IMG/VR virus record: IMGVR_UViG_3300029922_001722
Location: 1 to 27,718 of that record
Length of the DNA: 27,718 nucleotides
Direction: 5' to 3' (one strand)
Source: a virus
Shown here one piece after another: positions 19,583 to 27,718 of this stretch. The position numbers and the translations under genes were made by a program. Position 1 is the stretch's first letter. Each line of letters begins with the position of its first letter. The notes under the pieces are model-generated. The model was given only the letters and a program-made list of their open reading frames with translations. It was not told where the DNA came from and made no database searches.

Positions 19583-22500
19583 ATGGCGACGGCCGTACAG
19601 ATCGAGCTGAGGGTTGACGAGCAGGGCGCCGTCCAGGGCGTCCGCGCGTTCGATACCTCGGTAAAAGGAACCACGGGATCTGTGCGCCAACTCGGCAATG
19701 AACTGCAGATCGTGGGCGGAAGGGCCACGACCGCAGGCCGGCAGGCAAAGGCGGCGCTCGACCAGACGGGCGTCGCCGCGCTGTCGAGCGTCGAAAAGAC
19801 GCGGCTGCTCACGGAAGAGTTTGGCATCCGGCTGCCGCGCGCCATGGTGCGCCTGGCTGCCGAGAGCAAAATCACCCAGGCCGCAATCAGTGCGATCGGT
19901 CCTGGCCTGATTGCGCTGGGCTCCATCCAGATCGGCGCCATGGTTTTTACGCAGCTCGTGGGCGGCGCCAAGAAGCTGTGGGATAACTACATCTCCCTCG
20001 ACAACGCCGCGAAGGCGTATCGGGACACGCTGGAAAAGACCAGGGAAGAGGACTACTGGAAATCTGATTCGATCGAGACCACCACGCTGCGGATCAGGGA
20101 AGCCACCGAAGCTGCGCGGAGCTACCGCTCAGCGGCGGAAGGCGCGAACTCGGCCGGATGGGGAATGGTTGGAAACGGCATTCTCAGCGGCAACCTGGGC
20201 AATATAGGATCTGGCGTCGGGATGTTGATGGGCGCGCATCAATTTGCCGGAACTTCCGTTTCAAAGCAACAGGGCGTTGATAAACTCACGCCCCAGCAGG
20301 CTGCACAGCAGCACGAGCTGAACGTACAAACAATTGAGTACAACCACGCGGGCGATGCAGCGCTGAATACCGATCAAAAGCGCAATGCCGAGCTACAGAA
20401 GCGCATCCAATTAGCCGCCGAGGAGCGCAGTTACGAGGTATCTCGAAATAAAGCGCTGGGCAACCCAGTGGCTGCGGACGCTGGCGCGGCGAAAGAAAGG
20501 CTTGCAGTTCAAACCGCGCAGCGCGAGGCAGATGCCGAGACCGCCAACGAGCGCAAAGAGCAGGGTGAAAAGGCAAAGTCTCAAGCACTGGAGCTGCGGC
20601 ACATCCACGAGGAAGCGCTACAAAGCGGCCTGCGTGGATCGGCGCTTTACCACGAGCAGGAATCCGCGGCGATCGAAGATCTGAGGCAGAAGGGAATCAC
20701 GTCCGCACAGGCGGTCAACGATATTCATCTCAAGTTTCATAACGAGGAGATGAAGCGGCTGGCGGATCAGACCCGCGAGACCGAGAAGATGGAGCGCACG
20801 GCTGCGATGGCCGGCATGACGGGCCTTGCGAGGACTCAGGCCACGGGCGCGGGCCGCATTGCGGACATCAACGCCAACCAGGATCTGACTCCGGAAAACC
20901 GCGCCAGGCAGATTGCTGCCGCCAACCTGGAAACGCATCAGGAGATGCAGGCCGAAGAACTGGGCTTTACCCAGCACATCAACCAGCTTGCCGACGAAAG
21001 CGCGGAACACCAGATCTCCGGCTTCGCGCGGATCCGCGCCCAGGCCCAGAAGCAGATCGATGCATTGCGCTTGGAGTACCAGAAGCTTTATGGCACAAAT
21101 GTCAATGCACCGGAGTACCAGGCGCACATCGGCGAACTGAACCGCGGGGTGGGTCTGATCAACTCCGGGGCTTCTGAACAGACATCTCAACTGCGCCAGC
21201 GCAACTCTGACGAGACCGCACAGATTGAACTGGAAGCGCGCGCTCACGCCATGTCTGCCGAGAAACAGCAGACACTGGCCATCCAGGCCGAATACCAGGC
21301 TCGGCTGGAAAAGTACAACGAAGAGCTGAAGCAGCAGGAGATTTCGCAGGACGATTACAACCGCCGCGTGCTGGCGGCCGAGCAACTGCGCGACGCGCAG
21401 ATGGTAGAAGCGGCCAAGGCCGCGCGCGAAAAGATGGCCGGCGAATTCACCAGCCTGTTCAAGAGCCTCGACCATCCGATGGTGGCGCTGAAGGATCTGG
21501 GCGATAAGGCTGCGGGCCAGGCTGCGGCCGCGATGGTGCAGCGCATGCAGGTGCATTTTGGCGGCTCAACCGCTGCCGAAGGCCAGCCCGGCAAAGGTTT
21601 GATGGATGGCATCTTCGGCCGCATTGCCGGCGCGCCGAAAGCCGGCGCAGCGCGCAAGTCGGAGACTGGCTCGCATGGCGCCGCGGCTGGCTTGTTGTCT
21701 ATCGGCACCGCTCAGATCCACATCGGCTCCGCGAGTGTCGCTTTTGGCGGCTCGACAGGCCGGCCAGCCTATTCCGGCGCGCGCGGCTACAGCACATCCG
21801 GCTCGACCGCGGGGATCGGATACGGGACTTCAAGCGGATCGGGGGCCGCAGGTAGCACGGCAGCCGAAGCGGGCTTGAGCGGCGGAATGGGCGCCGGCAT
21901 CATTGGCAGCACTGGCTCAGCGCCAGCGCAAAGCAACACCCTCAGCACCGCGATGGGCGATGTGGGTTCAGGTTTCGGTCTGGCCGAACAGGGAATGGGC
22001 CTCTTCGGCAGCCAAAAATCCAGCAGCACAACGAACGCGGGCAGCAGCTTTCTGGGCGGCGGTTCTACAGGTGCGCTGGGAGGCAGCTCCAAGAATGGCG
22101 GCATGCTTGGCGGCGGTGGTTTTGGATCAAATGCAATGGGCGCTGCCAGTGGCGCGATGGGTCTCTTTAGCGCTTACGAAGGTAACGGCGGCGTGGGAGG
22201 CGCACTGAGCGGCGCCATGAGCGGAATGCAGCTCGGCATGGCCCTGGGCGGTCCGATGGGCGCGGCGATCGGCGCGGCGGCCGGCGCAATTGTGGGAGCG
22301 ATTGGATTTGGCGGCCGGGAGAAGGCGCGCGTCTACGATCTGAAGCAAGTGCGCCCGCGTATGAAGAGCGACACGGACAGCTACGAACAGGGCAGCATGG
22401 ATTACCTGACTGCTTACAGCGACATGCAGAGTCTGGACGTGGAAGCGCGCAAAACAACAAGCTCGATGGGGCCTGCCGCCACCAGCTACTACAACGACAC

Positions 22501-22924
22501 CATCAAGAAGGAGCTGCAGCAGGCCGAAGCAAAGTTCACATCCATGCAGAAGGCCGGCCGCAGCCAGTTCACTTCCACGGCGGCGCAATTCGCATCCGGA
22601 ACCGACCGTGTGCTTGGCACCGGCTACGCACTTCTGCACCAGGACGAAAGCGTGAACACGGCCGATCGCACAGAGCGCGCCACTCGGGCGTTGGAGCGCG
22701 GCGCGGACCTGGACAATGTTGCAGCGACCTACCGCACAACCATGCAGAGCAACAATGCGCGGCAGACCTCCAGCAGCGGCAGCGCCTGGACAGGCGATCT
22801 GCACATTCACGCTCTGGACGCAAAATCGAGCGTGCAGTGGGCCATGCAGAACAAACACGTCATTCGCTCGGCCGTGAACGCGAGCTACTCCGAGAACTCC
22901 GGAGGCGCGGATGCCGGCTACTGA
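19583..22924 (+). CDS. Tail tape measure protein (1113 aa)
   Basis: Longest gene in the window, with GGAG before ATG 19583, in the usual place. Residues 1-80: start of a helical N-domain (AVQIELRVDEQGAVQG, typical of tape measures). About 95-130: hydrophobic segment (AISAIGPGLIALGSIQIGAMVF). About 330-640: long Gln/Glu/Lys/Ala coiled coil. About 690-850: Gly/Ser/Ala-rich low complexity. About 851-912: Gly/Ala-rich hydrophobic region (GMALGGPMGAAIGAAAGAIV), a possible membrane-insertion part. At roughly 1.5 angstrom per residue it predicts a tail near 165 nm (rule-of-thumb inference). Its stop is overlapped by the next gene. Confidence 0.9.
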   Translation: MATAVQIELRVDEQGAVQGVRAFDTSVKGTTGSVRQLGNELQIVGGRATTAGRQAKAALDQTGVAALSSVEKTRLLTEEFGIRLPRAMVRLAAESKITQAAISAIGPGLIALGSIQIGAMVFTQLVGGAKKLWDNYISLDNAAKAYRDTLEKTREEDYWKSDSIETTTLRIREATEAARSYRSAAEGANSAGWGMVGNGILSGNLGNIGSGVGMLMGAHQFAGTSVSKQQGVDKLTPQQAAQQHELNVQTIEYNHAGDAALNTDQKRNAELQKRIQLAAEERSYEVSRNKALGNPVAADAGAAKERLAVQTAQREADAETANERKEQGEKAKSQALELRHIHEEALQSGLRGSALYHEQESAAIEDLRQKGITSAQAVNDIHLKFHNEEMKRLADQTRETEKMERTAAMAGMTGLARTQATGAGRIADINANQDLTPENRARQIAAANLETHQEMQAEELGFTQHINQLADESAEHQISGFARIRAQAQKQIDALRLEYQKLYGTNVNAPEYQAHIGELNRGVGLINSGASEQTSQLRQRNSDETAQIELEARAHAMSAEKQQTLAIQAEYQARLEKYNEELKQQEISQDDYNRRVLAAEQLRDAQMVEAAKAAREKMAGEFTSLFKSLDHPMVALKDLGDKAAGQAAAAMVQRMQVHFGGSTAAEGQPGKGLMDGIFGRIAGAPKAGAARKSETGSHGAAAGLLSIGTAQIHIGSASVAFGGSTGRPAYSGARGYSTSGSTAGIGYGTSSGSGAAGSTAAEAGLSGGMGAGIIGSTGSAPAQSNTLSTAMGDVGSGFGLAEQGMGLFGSQKSSSTTNAGSSFLGGGSTGALGGSSKNGGMLGGGGFGSNAMGAASGAMGLFSAYEGNGGVGGALSGAMSGMQLGMALGGPMGAAIGAAAGAIVGAIGFGGREKARVYDLKQVRPRMKSDTDSYEQGSMDYLTAYSDMQSLDVEARKTTSSMGPAATSYYNDTIKKELQQAEAKFTSMQKAGRSQFTSTAAQFASGTDRVLGTGYALLHQDESVNTADRTERATRALERGADLDNVAATYRTTMQSNNARQTSSSGSAWTGDLHIHALDAKSSVQWAMQNKHVIRSAVNASYSENSGGADAGY

Positions 22925-23765
22925 CATCCTCAATCCGACGATGGGGTGGGATCAGAATCTGGGCGACTCAATGAATCCCAGCTTCGGGTTCACGCGCAAG
23001 CGCGCCACGACGCTGCTCCATAAAAAGCCGGTGGGCGGGACGCCCTGGTCGCGCGAAACGCAGAACACCGGCCATATCTTTTCCTTATCGTGGCTGGGGC
23101 GCTCGCTGGCCGTTGCGCTGAAGCTGAAGTGGTACTACGAGCAATATGAAAACGGTTTTTTCACCTTTATAGACTGGGATGGTTCCTTCGGGCTTGCGGG
23201 CAGGCATTATGTTGGCCGCTTCACATCCGAGGTCACTCCGGTGGAAACCGCAAACAATCGCTGGGACGTGCAAAGCGTCACCTTTGAGGAGATGCCGACA
23301 GTTGGGATGGTTCAATTTCCCAGCGACTGGGATCACGAGGCAGTCACCTTTTATCCATTCGACGACTTTGGCGATCAGCAACTCGCGCCCTACAGCACCG
23401 GCCTGGTACCTGGATGGTCTGCTAACGCGCGGCTCATTCAAGGCGTTCCGGTTACCACACTGGACAACCCTGGAGCCGGCGGCAATCTGAACGATTGGGC
23501 GTGCTACGAGTACCGCGGCTACGGATTCAAGCTGTTTCTGATGAGCGGCCCAGAATTTGGCCAGTGCACCGTCTCGCTCGATGGCACGGCCGTGGGCGGA
23601 ACAATCGACTGCTACATGGCGGCGGATAGCGGTCCGCAGATGGTGTTGATGCAGCAGAACGTGCCGCTCGACTTTCATCGCGTGCAGGTGAATGTGAGCG
23701 CCGCAAAGAATGCGCTGGCCACCGCGCCCACAATTAGCTGGCACTCTCTGCAGGTGATGCGATGA
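22911..23765 (+). CDS. Distal-tail-like protein with C-terminal beta-sandwich (284 aa)
   Basis: ATG 22911 lies inside the end of the tape measure gene; GGAGG is 5 nt upstream. Residues 1-135 (SMNPSFGFTRKRATTLLHKK, WSRETQNTGHIFSLSWLGRS, YYEQYENGFFTFIDWDG) occupy the slot of the lambda gpM/Dit tail-tip ring. Residues 150-284 look like a carbohydrate-binding or laminin-like sandwich: YEYRGYGFKLFLMSGPEFGQ, VSLDGT, DCYM, VPLDFHRVQVNVSA. A sugar-binding addition to the tail ring would help in first contact with the host surface. Domain calls are by pattern. Confidence 0.65.
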   Translation: MPATDILNPTMGWDQNLGDSMNPSFGFTRKRATTLLHKKPVGGTPWSRETQNTGHIFSLSWLGRSLAVALKLKWYYEQYENGFFTFIDWDGSFGLAGRHYVGRFTSEVTPVETANNRWDVQSVTFEEMPTVGMVQFPSDWDHEAVTFYPFDDFGDQQLAPYSTGLVPGWSANARLIQGVPVTTLDNPGAGGNLNDWACYEYRGYGFKLFLMSGPEFGQCTVSLDGTAVGGTIDCYMAADSGPQMVLMQQNVPLDFHRVQVNVSAAKNALATAPTISWHSLQVMR

Positions 23766-24418
23766 TCGTCTTTCCTCCATCGCTGCTGGCTGTAGGCGGT
23801 TCACGCGAGGGCATCGCGCCCGTGCACCTGCTGGACGTGCAGGACATCAACGGGAATAACTACTTCTGGTCCGATCGCAAAGGTCAATTCCCGTCGGCAA
23901 TGATAGCGGGCGTGCAAACGTATCTTCCCTGGGTGCTTGCGGCAGGCCCGTTCAGCTTCAATCGTTCTCTGGCCACAAATCTCGGCAGCTTCAAGTTGCA
24001 AAATATTTCCGGCAACACCATGGCGCGCGACATGGAAACGCAGCTCCGGGCCTCGGCAATCGAGGGCGCGGCTTTTGTTTACCGGCTGTGGCAGGGCAAC
24101 GCACAGGCATCATGGATCACGGTGATGGGGAGTCTCACATTCGACGACGGCACGGACGACACCGCGACCTTCAAGACAAAGCCATTTTCCAATCCAGCCG
24201 AGGAAGATACGCCGGCTGAAGTCTATTGTGAAACCTGCCAGTTGAACTGGGGCGGCCCGCGCTGCGGTTCGACCGAATCAGACGAATGCCTCTACAGTTT
24301 TCAGAGCTGCCAGGTGGTTGAACGCATCATGGTGGCGCTGAACGATTACGAGAAAAACTACGGCGAAACCACCGCCAACAGCCCTATGACCGTGATCAAC
24401 CGGAGCCGGAGAATCTGA
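23762..24418 (+). CDS. Tail-tip protein, lambda gpL-like with cysteine cluster
   Basis: ATG 23762 overlaps the previous stop (ATGA); 218 aa. N-terminal and middle parts are beta-rich (TFDDGTDDTATFKTK). The C-terminal third carries Cys156, Cys159, Cys168, Cys176 and Cys183. The pairs Cys159-x8-Cys168 and Cys176-x6-Cys183 have the same internal spacings as the iron-sulfur cysteines of lambda gpL as I recall them. The WGGPRCGS context also fits gpL/DUF2163-type proteins. A 4Fe-4S or zinc site is likely. No NlpC/P60 peptidase gene follows, although lambda has one next to L. Confidence 0.72.
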   Translation: MIVFPPSLLAVGGSREGIAPVHLLDVQDINGNNYFWSDRKGQFPSAMIAGVQTYLPWVLAAGPFSFNRSLATNLGSFKLQNISGNTMARDMETQLRASAIEGAAFVYRLWQGNAQASWITVMGSLTFDDGTDDTATFKTKPFSNPAEEDTPAEVYCETCQLNWGGPRCGSTESDECLYSFQSCQVVERIMVALNDYEKNYGETTANSPMTVINRSRRI

Positions 24419-27400
24419 TGCCCAACGCTTCGACGACACAGTCATCTTCGGCCTGCGAAACCACCGGAACCCCTATTCCGCTGAGCTACGGCTACGTTTG
24501 GGCAACGGGCAAACGCCACGCTTATTACATGCTCCAGGACACACTCAACAATAATATGGATTACACGCGCCTGGGCATCTGGCTGCTTGGGCACGGAGAG
24601 TGGGATGGTCCCATCGAGCTGTGGATCAACGATCTGCTTGCCTGGACCGGAAATATACCTCCGGACTCTGGCGATACTCCCTGGCTGGATGGCACCAGCT
24701 TCTCTGGACAGAACTGGCTGCACGGCCTTGAGAACAATCGCCAGCCTCTTGTTTTCAACTTCCACAGCGGCTGCGATGCGGTTATAGGCTCTGGGCTCAC
24801 ACCTTCATCGAGCGGAGCAGACCAGGGATGCGACGTGTTGTGGGGGCAGTTTCCGAGCGCCATTCAGCCGCTTTGTTTCTCGCGCATTGCCTATTACGCC
24901 ATCATGCGGAAGCAGCCGGTTGCCTCCCCCACCAACGCCAGCCAGGCTGATCCAACGCAGTTTACAGATATTGCGCCCATTGGCCTCTGGCGTGCGCTGC
25001 GCTGCCGGCTCTTCGACGGCGATGGCAATGTGACCGGGTACGCTTTTACGCGCAATCCTATATGGCACTGGGTAGATGTGACGCTGCGCCGCGAGCTGTT
25101 CCCTGATTACAAATTGCCCTATAACGTGGGGCCTGATCCACTGCCGGCCGCTGTGAGTGCGCGGTTCAACTGGGATGCGCTCTACGCCTCCGCGCAGTAC
25201 TGCAACGCCCTCCTGGCAAACGGGCAGCCACGCTTTTCGGGCGATTACAGCTTCACGGGTCAAACATCTCTGCAGGCGATCAAAAGTCAGATCATGCTGG
25301 TGTGTCGTGGCTACGAGAGCGAGTCACAGGGAAAGATCGCGTTGAACTGCGACATGCCGCGCGCCTCAGTCTTTGTCTTTTCCCGCAACCATATGTTACC
25401 CGGCTCTTTTGAAGCATCGGATCAGTCGCTGAACACGGGAGGAAACCGCATCCTTGGCCAGTTCAGAGATATTCTGGTACCTGCCTGCTCTGTCATCGCC
25501 AGCATTGAATTCACGATCGGCAGCAACCCTGTCGTGACGACGGAAGATCCCCATCCCTTCCAGCCAAACGATCAGATAGCTATAGGCGGAACAGGAACGC
25601 CCTACGATGGCACCTGGCAGGTTAGCACTGTTCCTGACGTCCTCAACCCCGGAACTCCCGAAGAGACTGACCCAACAACTTTCACCATGGTAAACAAAGG
25701 GGCGAATTACCCCACGAGTGTTGGTTCGGGCGGTGCAGTTGGCCTGCTTTACTCGCGCTTCAAAGAGCGCACGCCTGAATTCTGGCATAAGACAAACATG
25801 CTCGCGCGTGGCTCGTTTGGACTAAATATTGCGCGGATGCGGAACAAGGTAAAACAGTTACTTGACTTCGCCACCTCCACCTATGACCAGGTGAGCCGGA
25901 TATCGCGCTATGAGCGTGATCGCATATTGGGCTTTGACCAAATGCCGTACCAGACACCGGCCCGTCTTAAGTTCCGCACCTCGATGTTTGCAAAGGACGT
26001 GCTCGGAAACCTTGCCTGCGGAATCGAGCCGGGGGATCATGTCTCGGTCGATAACACCTTCCGCTATCCCTACGCGGGAGACTATGAGGTTGTGGGCATC
26101 CCCACTGTAACTCCGCCAGGATGTGAATTGTCCGGATCTGGAAACAGTCTCGGCCGGGCTCCATCCACGGATAGCGGCGAGATCGAGTTTGCATTGCAGA
26201 CGTACGATGAAGACTATATGTACGACACCAGCGACGCACTGGAGGCCGGATGGCCCAGTGTCCCTGGAAGCTACCCCGGAAACGACACTTATTTTGTGGA
26301 GATTCCTCTAGCCAACGGCGGCAATTTCGTTTTCTTCACGGGACAGCTCCCTTCCGGCTCACCCTTTCAATTGCCCTCCACCGGCTACCCTGCCAATAAC
26401 TTCTTAGCCTGGGCTTCACCGGCAGGCGCAAATGTGGCCTACCATTCCGCCCATGTTGTTCAGCTTTGCGAGGTTGGCTCAGACAGGCTGCTGACCTTGA
26501 TCTACGCCGACGACGAAGGCACAACGTGGGGTGGCGACATCAACTATGCCGCTGTAACCTGGCTGAGCACCGATGTTACAAACACCGACAGCAATGGAAT
26601 GACCTGGCTGCCACTCACCCTCTCCGGCGGCGAGGAGATATTGTTTGGTCAGGGAGTTTTGGCGGATGGCGCAACAATTGAGTTGCCTTCCGGCTGGACA
26701 ACAGCACAGAGCTTTGCTGTGGCATTCATTCACGACATGCCCCCGAGCGGCAACATCATGTTTCTGGTGGGAGCCTATGTAGACGCCGAGATGGTGGTGC
26801 ACCTGAACTGCTCTGACGACTCGGGCCACATCTGGCACGGGAACGCGGCGGTGATGGTCTTCGCGTGGAAAAACAACATGGGCACGGTGACGAGCCAAAC
26901 TCTCGGCGTTGATCCAGTTACCTGGCTCTCTATTCCTCTCCCAACCGGAAACACCTTTAATATTGGCTGCGGAAAGAGCTTAGCCAACATGGCTCCGCTC
27001 GAAATGCCCGAGAACTACTCTTACGCGTCTGCGATGGAAGCAATTCTTGGGTCCAGCGATGGCAGCTATGAAGCTGGCTCAAACCATGCCCAGGGCGTCG
27101 GGACATGTTATCTGGATTCAGAAAATGTAGTGCACATCACTTTTAACGATGGATCGGGGGATATCTGGCCCGGGACTGCCGATCTCTTTGCCTCTTTTGT
27201 TGCTTCCGCGGCCCCTCTGCCAGTATTCGTGCTAGTTTCGCCTGGATCTGCATCGGTGGGGACTGCGGCTGTAACTAGCTTTACCGCTTCCGTGGAGAAC
27301 AATTCTGACCAGGCGGTGACTTGGTATGTGGATGGAATCCTGGGGGGCAACGACATGGTTGGAACTATCGACACATCAGGCAACTACACAGCACCGAACA

Positions 27401-27519
27401 CTGCCGGGACCCATCTGATCCAAGCCACCAGTGTTGCTGACACCAGCGCGTCGGGGCAGGCTTGGGTGACCGTCTACGGAACCATCACAGGTTCCATTCG
27501 GGTGCTGATGACCCCTTGA
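24418..27519 (+). CDS. Tail-tip hub / host-specificity protein (gpJ-like), 1033 aa
   Basis: TGATG start after the gpL-like gene. N-terminal gpJ-like opening (TGTPIPLSYGYVWATGKR), and long mixed alpha/beta hub region to about residue 600. An inserted small beta-barrel at about 357-441 (NPVVTTEDPHPFQPNDQIAI ... TFTMVNKGANYP) matches the FCCH-like domain seen in phage tail proteins. Residues about 624-935 hold three tandem repeats of about 105 aa. Residues about 935-1020 are an Ig-like domain (VSPGSASVGTAAVTSFTASV, VTWYVDGILGGNDMVGTIDT), common in acidobacterial surface proteins. The C-terminal part is the likely receptor-binding region. It is the last gene of the late operon. Confidence 0.82.
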   Translation: MPNASTTQSSSACETTGTPIPLSYGYVWATGKRHAYYMLQDTLNNNMDYTRLGIWLLGHGEWDGPIELWINDLLAWTGNIPPDSGDTPWLDGTSFSGQNWLHGLENNRQPLVFNFHSGCDAVIGSGLTPSSSGADQGCDVLWGQFPSAIQPLCFSRIAYYAIMRKQPVASPTNASQADPTQFTDIAPIGLWRALRCRLFDGDGNVTGYAFTRNPIWHWVDVTLRRELFPDYKLPYNVGPDPLPAAVSARFNWDALYASAQYCNALLANGQPRFSGDYSFTGQTSLQAIKSQIMLVCRGYESESQGKIALNCDMPRASVFVFSRNHMLPGSFEASDQSLNTGGNRILGQFRDILVPACSVIASIEFTIGSNPVVTTEDPHPFQPNDQIAIGGTGTPYDGTWQVSTVPDVLNPGTPEETDPTTFTMVNKGANYPTSVGSGGAVGLLYSRFKERTPEFWHKTNMLARGSFGLNIARMRNKVKQLLDFATSTYDQVSRISRYERDRILGFDQMPYQTPARLKFRTSMFAKDVLGNLACGIEPGDHVSVDNTFRYPYAGDYEVVGIPTVTPPGCELSGSGNSLGRAPSTDSGEIEFALQTYDEDYMYDTSDALEAGWPSVPGSYPGNDTYFVEIPLANGGNFVFFTGQLPSGSPFQLPSTGYPANNFLAWASPAGANVAYHSAHVVQLCEVGSDRLLTLIYADDEGTTWGGDINYAAVTWLSTDVTNTDSNGMTWLPLTLSGGEEILFGQGVLADGATIELPSGWTTAQSFAVAFIHDMPPSGNIMFLVGAYVDAEMVVHLNCSDDSGHIWHGNAAVMVFAWKNNMGTVTSQTLGVDPVTWLSIPLPTGNTFNIGCGKSLANMAPLEMPENYSYASAMEAILGSSDGSYEAGSNHAQGVGTCYLDSENVVHITFNDGSGDIWPGTADLFASFVASAAPLPVFVLVSPGSASVGTAAVTSFTASVENNSDQAVTWYVDGILGGNDMVGTIDTSGNYTAPNTAGTHLIQATSVADTSASGQAWVTVYGTITGSIRVLMTP
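26287..27222 (+). repeat. Three tandem ~105-aa protein repeats in the tail-tip gene
   Basis: Units start at 26287, 26602 and 26920 (residues 624, 729 and 835). Each goes: IPL-type strand after Trp or Tyr (WLPLTLSGG, WLSIPLPTG, YFVEIPLANG), a Phe/Gly turn, then ELP/EMP/QLP, a variable helix, a strand, and DDSGHIWHG / DGSGDIWPG / DDEGTTWGG near the end. Divergence is high at the DNA level, so these are old protein repeats. Confidence 0.7.
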
Positions 27520-27550
27520 GGCTGAAAATCTATGGAAAATGGAATACCGT

Positions 27551-27581
27551 AATTAAGCTGCACTACCGGTGCAGCTTAATT
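27551..27581. repeat. 13-bp perfect inverted repeat after the late operon
   Basis: AATTAAGCTGCAC and GTGCAGCTTAATT flank a 5-nt loop, starting 31 nt after the last stop. It could act as a weak bidirectional terminator (AT-rich ends but no T-run), or it may belong to a mobile-element end together with the direct repeats beside it. Confidence 0.65.
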
Positions 27582-27613
27582 CCTGCAATCGGTGCAGCGT
27601 AAATCCGGCAGCC
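27568..27613. repeat. Tandem 23-bp imperfect direct repeat
   Basis: Units 27568-27590 and 27591-27613 match at 18 of 23 positions; both start GGTGCAGC. An inverted copy of the first part overlaps the palindrome at 27551-27563. From 27614 to the window end (105 nt) I see no gene or further motif. Such multiple repeats occur at IS21-family ends and at transposable-phage ends; neither is proven here. Confidence 0.5.
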
Positions 27614-27718
27614 ACAGTGGTGGTCAGGGATCTGGCGAATATCCGGTTAGCCGATATCCCATGAGCCATGAGCGGATGCCCTTTCTCAGCCTGGAATAGA
27701 GAATTCAAGAGCGGTTTA

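Noticed and set aside
27551-27613. CRISPR array
   Set aside because: Only two adjacent imperfect repeats without spacers, plus one palindrome; no cas genes.

Overview
This window looks like most of the late (lysis and virion) half of a tailed-phage genome, probably a prophage. About 25 kb of tightly packed plus-strand genes are joined by ATGA/TGATG overlaps and strong Shine-Dalgarno (SD) sites. The host is probably an acidobacterium (Terriglobia-like). The support is high GC, the style of a small leftward helix-turn-helix protein, and a C-terminal Ig-like domain of a type very common in Acidobacteriota proteins. The host call is inference from remembered sequence style, not from a marker gene.

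Layout. 1-2209, visibly less GC-rich: two leftward genes (one cut by the window edge), a rightward XRE regulator whose start codon overlaps the leftward start, a small zinc-ribbon membrane protein, and a stand-alone Mu gpF-like protein. 2210-5310: lysis and accessory block with a GH73 glucosaminidase, a basic 63-aa protein, a spanin-like membrane/coiled-coil protein, a two-TM holin candidate, a 51-aa membrane protein, an 85-aa unknown and a secreted phospholipase D-type protein. 5311-5465: control region with a minus-strand terminator and a 15-bp palindrome. 5466-8824: packaging genes in the order of phage Mu genes 25-28 (membrane/coiled-coil protein, winged-helix protein with a truncated duplicate, DUF3486-like small terminase, large terminase). 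8815-17067: portal, gpF-like head morphogenesis protein, ChaB-like protein, a protease-scaffold-capsid fusion, decoration candidate and head-tail joining proteins. 17098-27519: tail tube, terminator, chaperone-position genes, tape measure, Dit-like, lambda gpL-like and gpJ-like tail-tip proteins. 27520-27718: non-coding, with inverted and direct repeats.

The head is Mu-like in order and families, while the tail is long, flexible and lambda-like, with no sheath or baseplate wedge genes. This is the mosaic known from transposable siphophages of the B3/D3112 type. No transposase, integrase or replication gene is visible, so transposition versus integration cannot be decided here.

The most distinctive observations are: (1) a repeated translational-coupling junction that makes unrelated proteins end in EVAA; (2) a second Mu gpF-like protein far from the head genes that shares a C-terminal tail with the head copy; (3) a strong internal SD and start inside the protease-capsid fusion; (4) stable RNA hairpins flanking the capsid gene and a canonical terminator just after the tail tube gene; (5) a three-fold approximately 105-residue repeat in the tail-tip protein; and (6) a tandem truncated duplicate of the winged-helix gene before the terminase.
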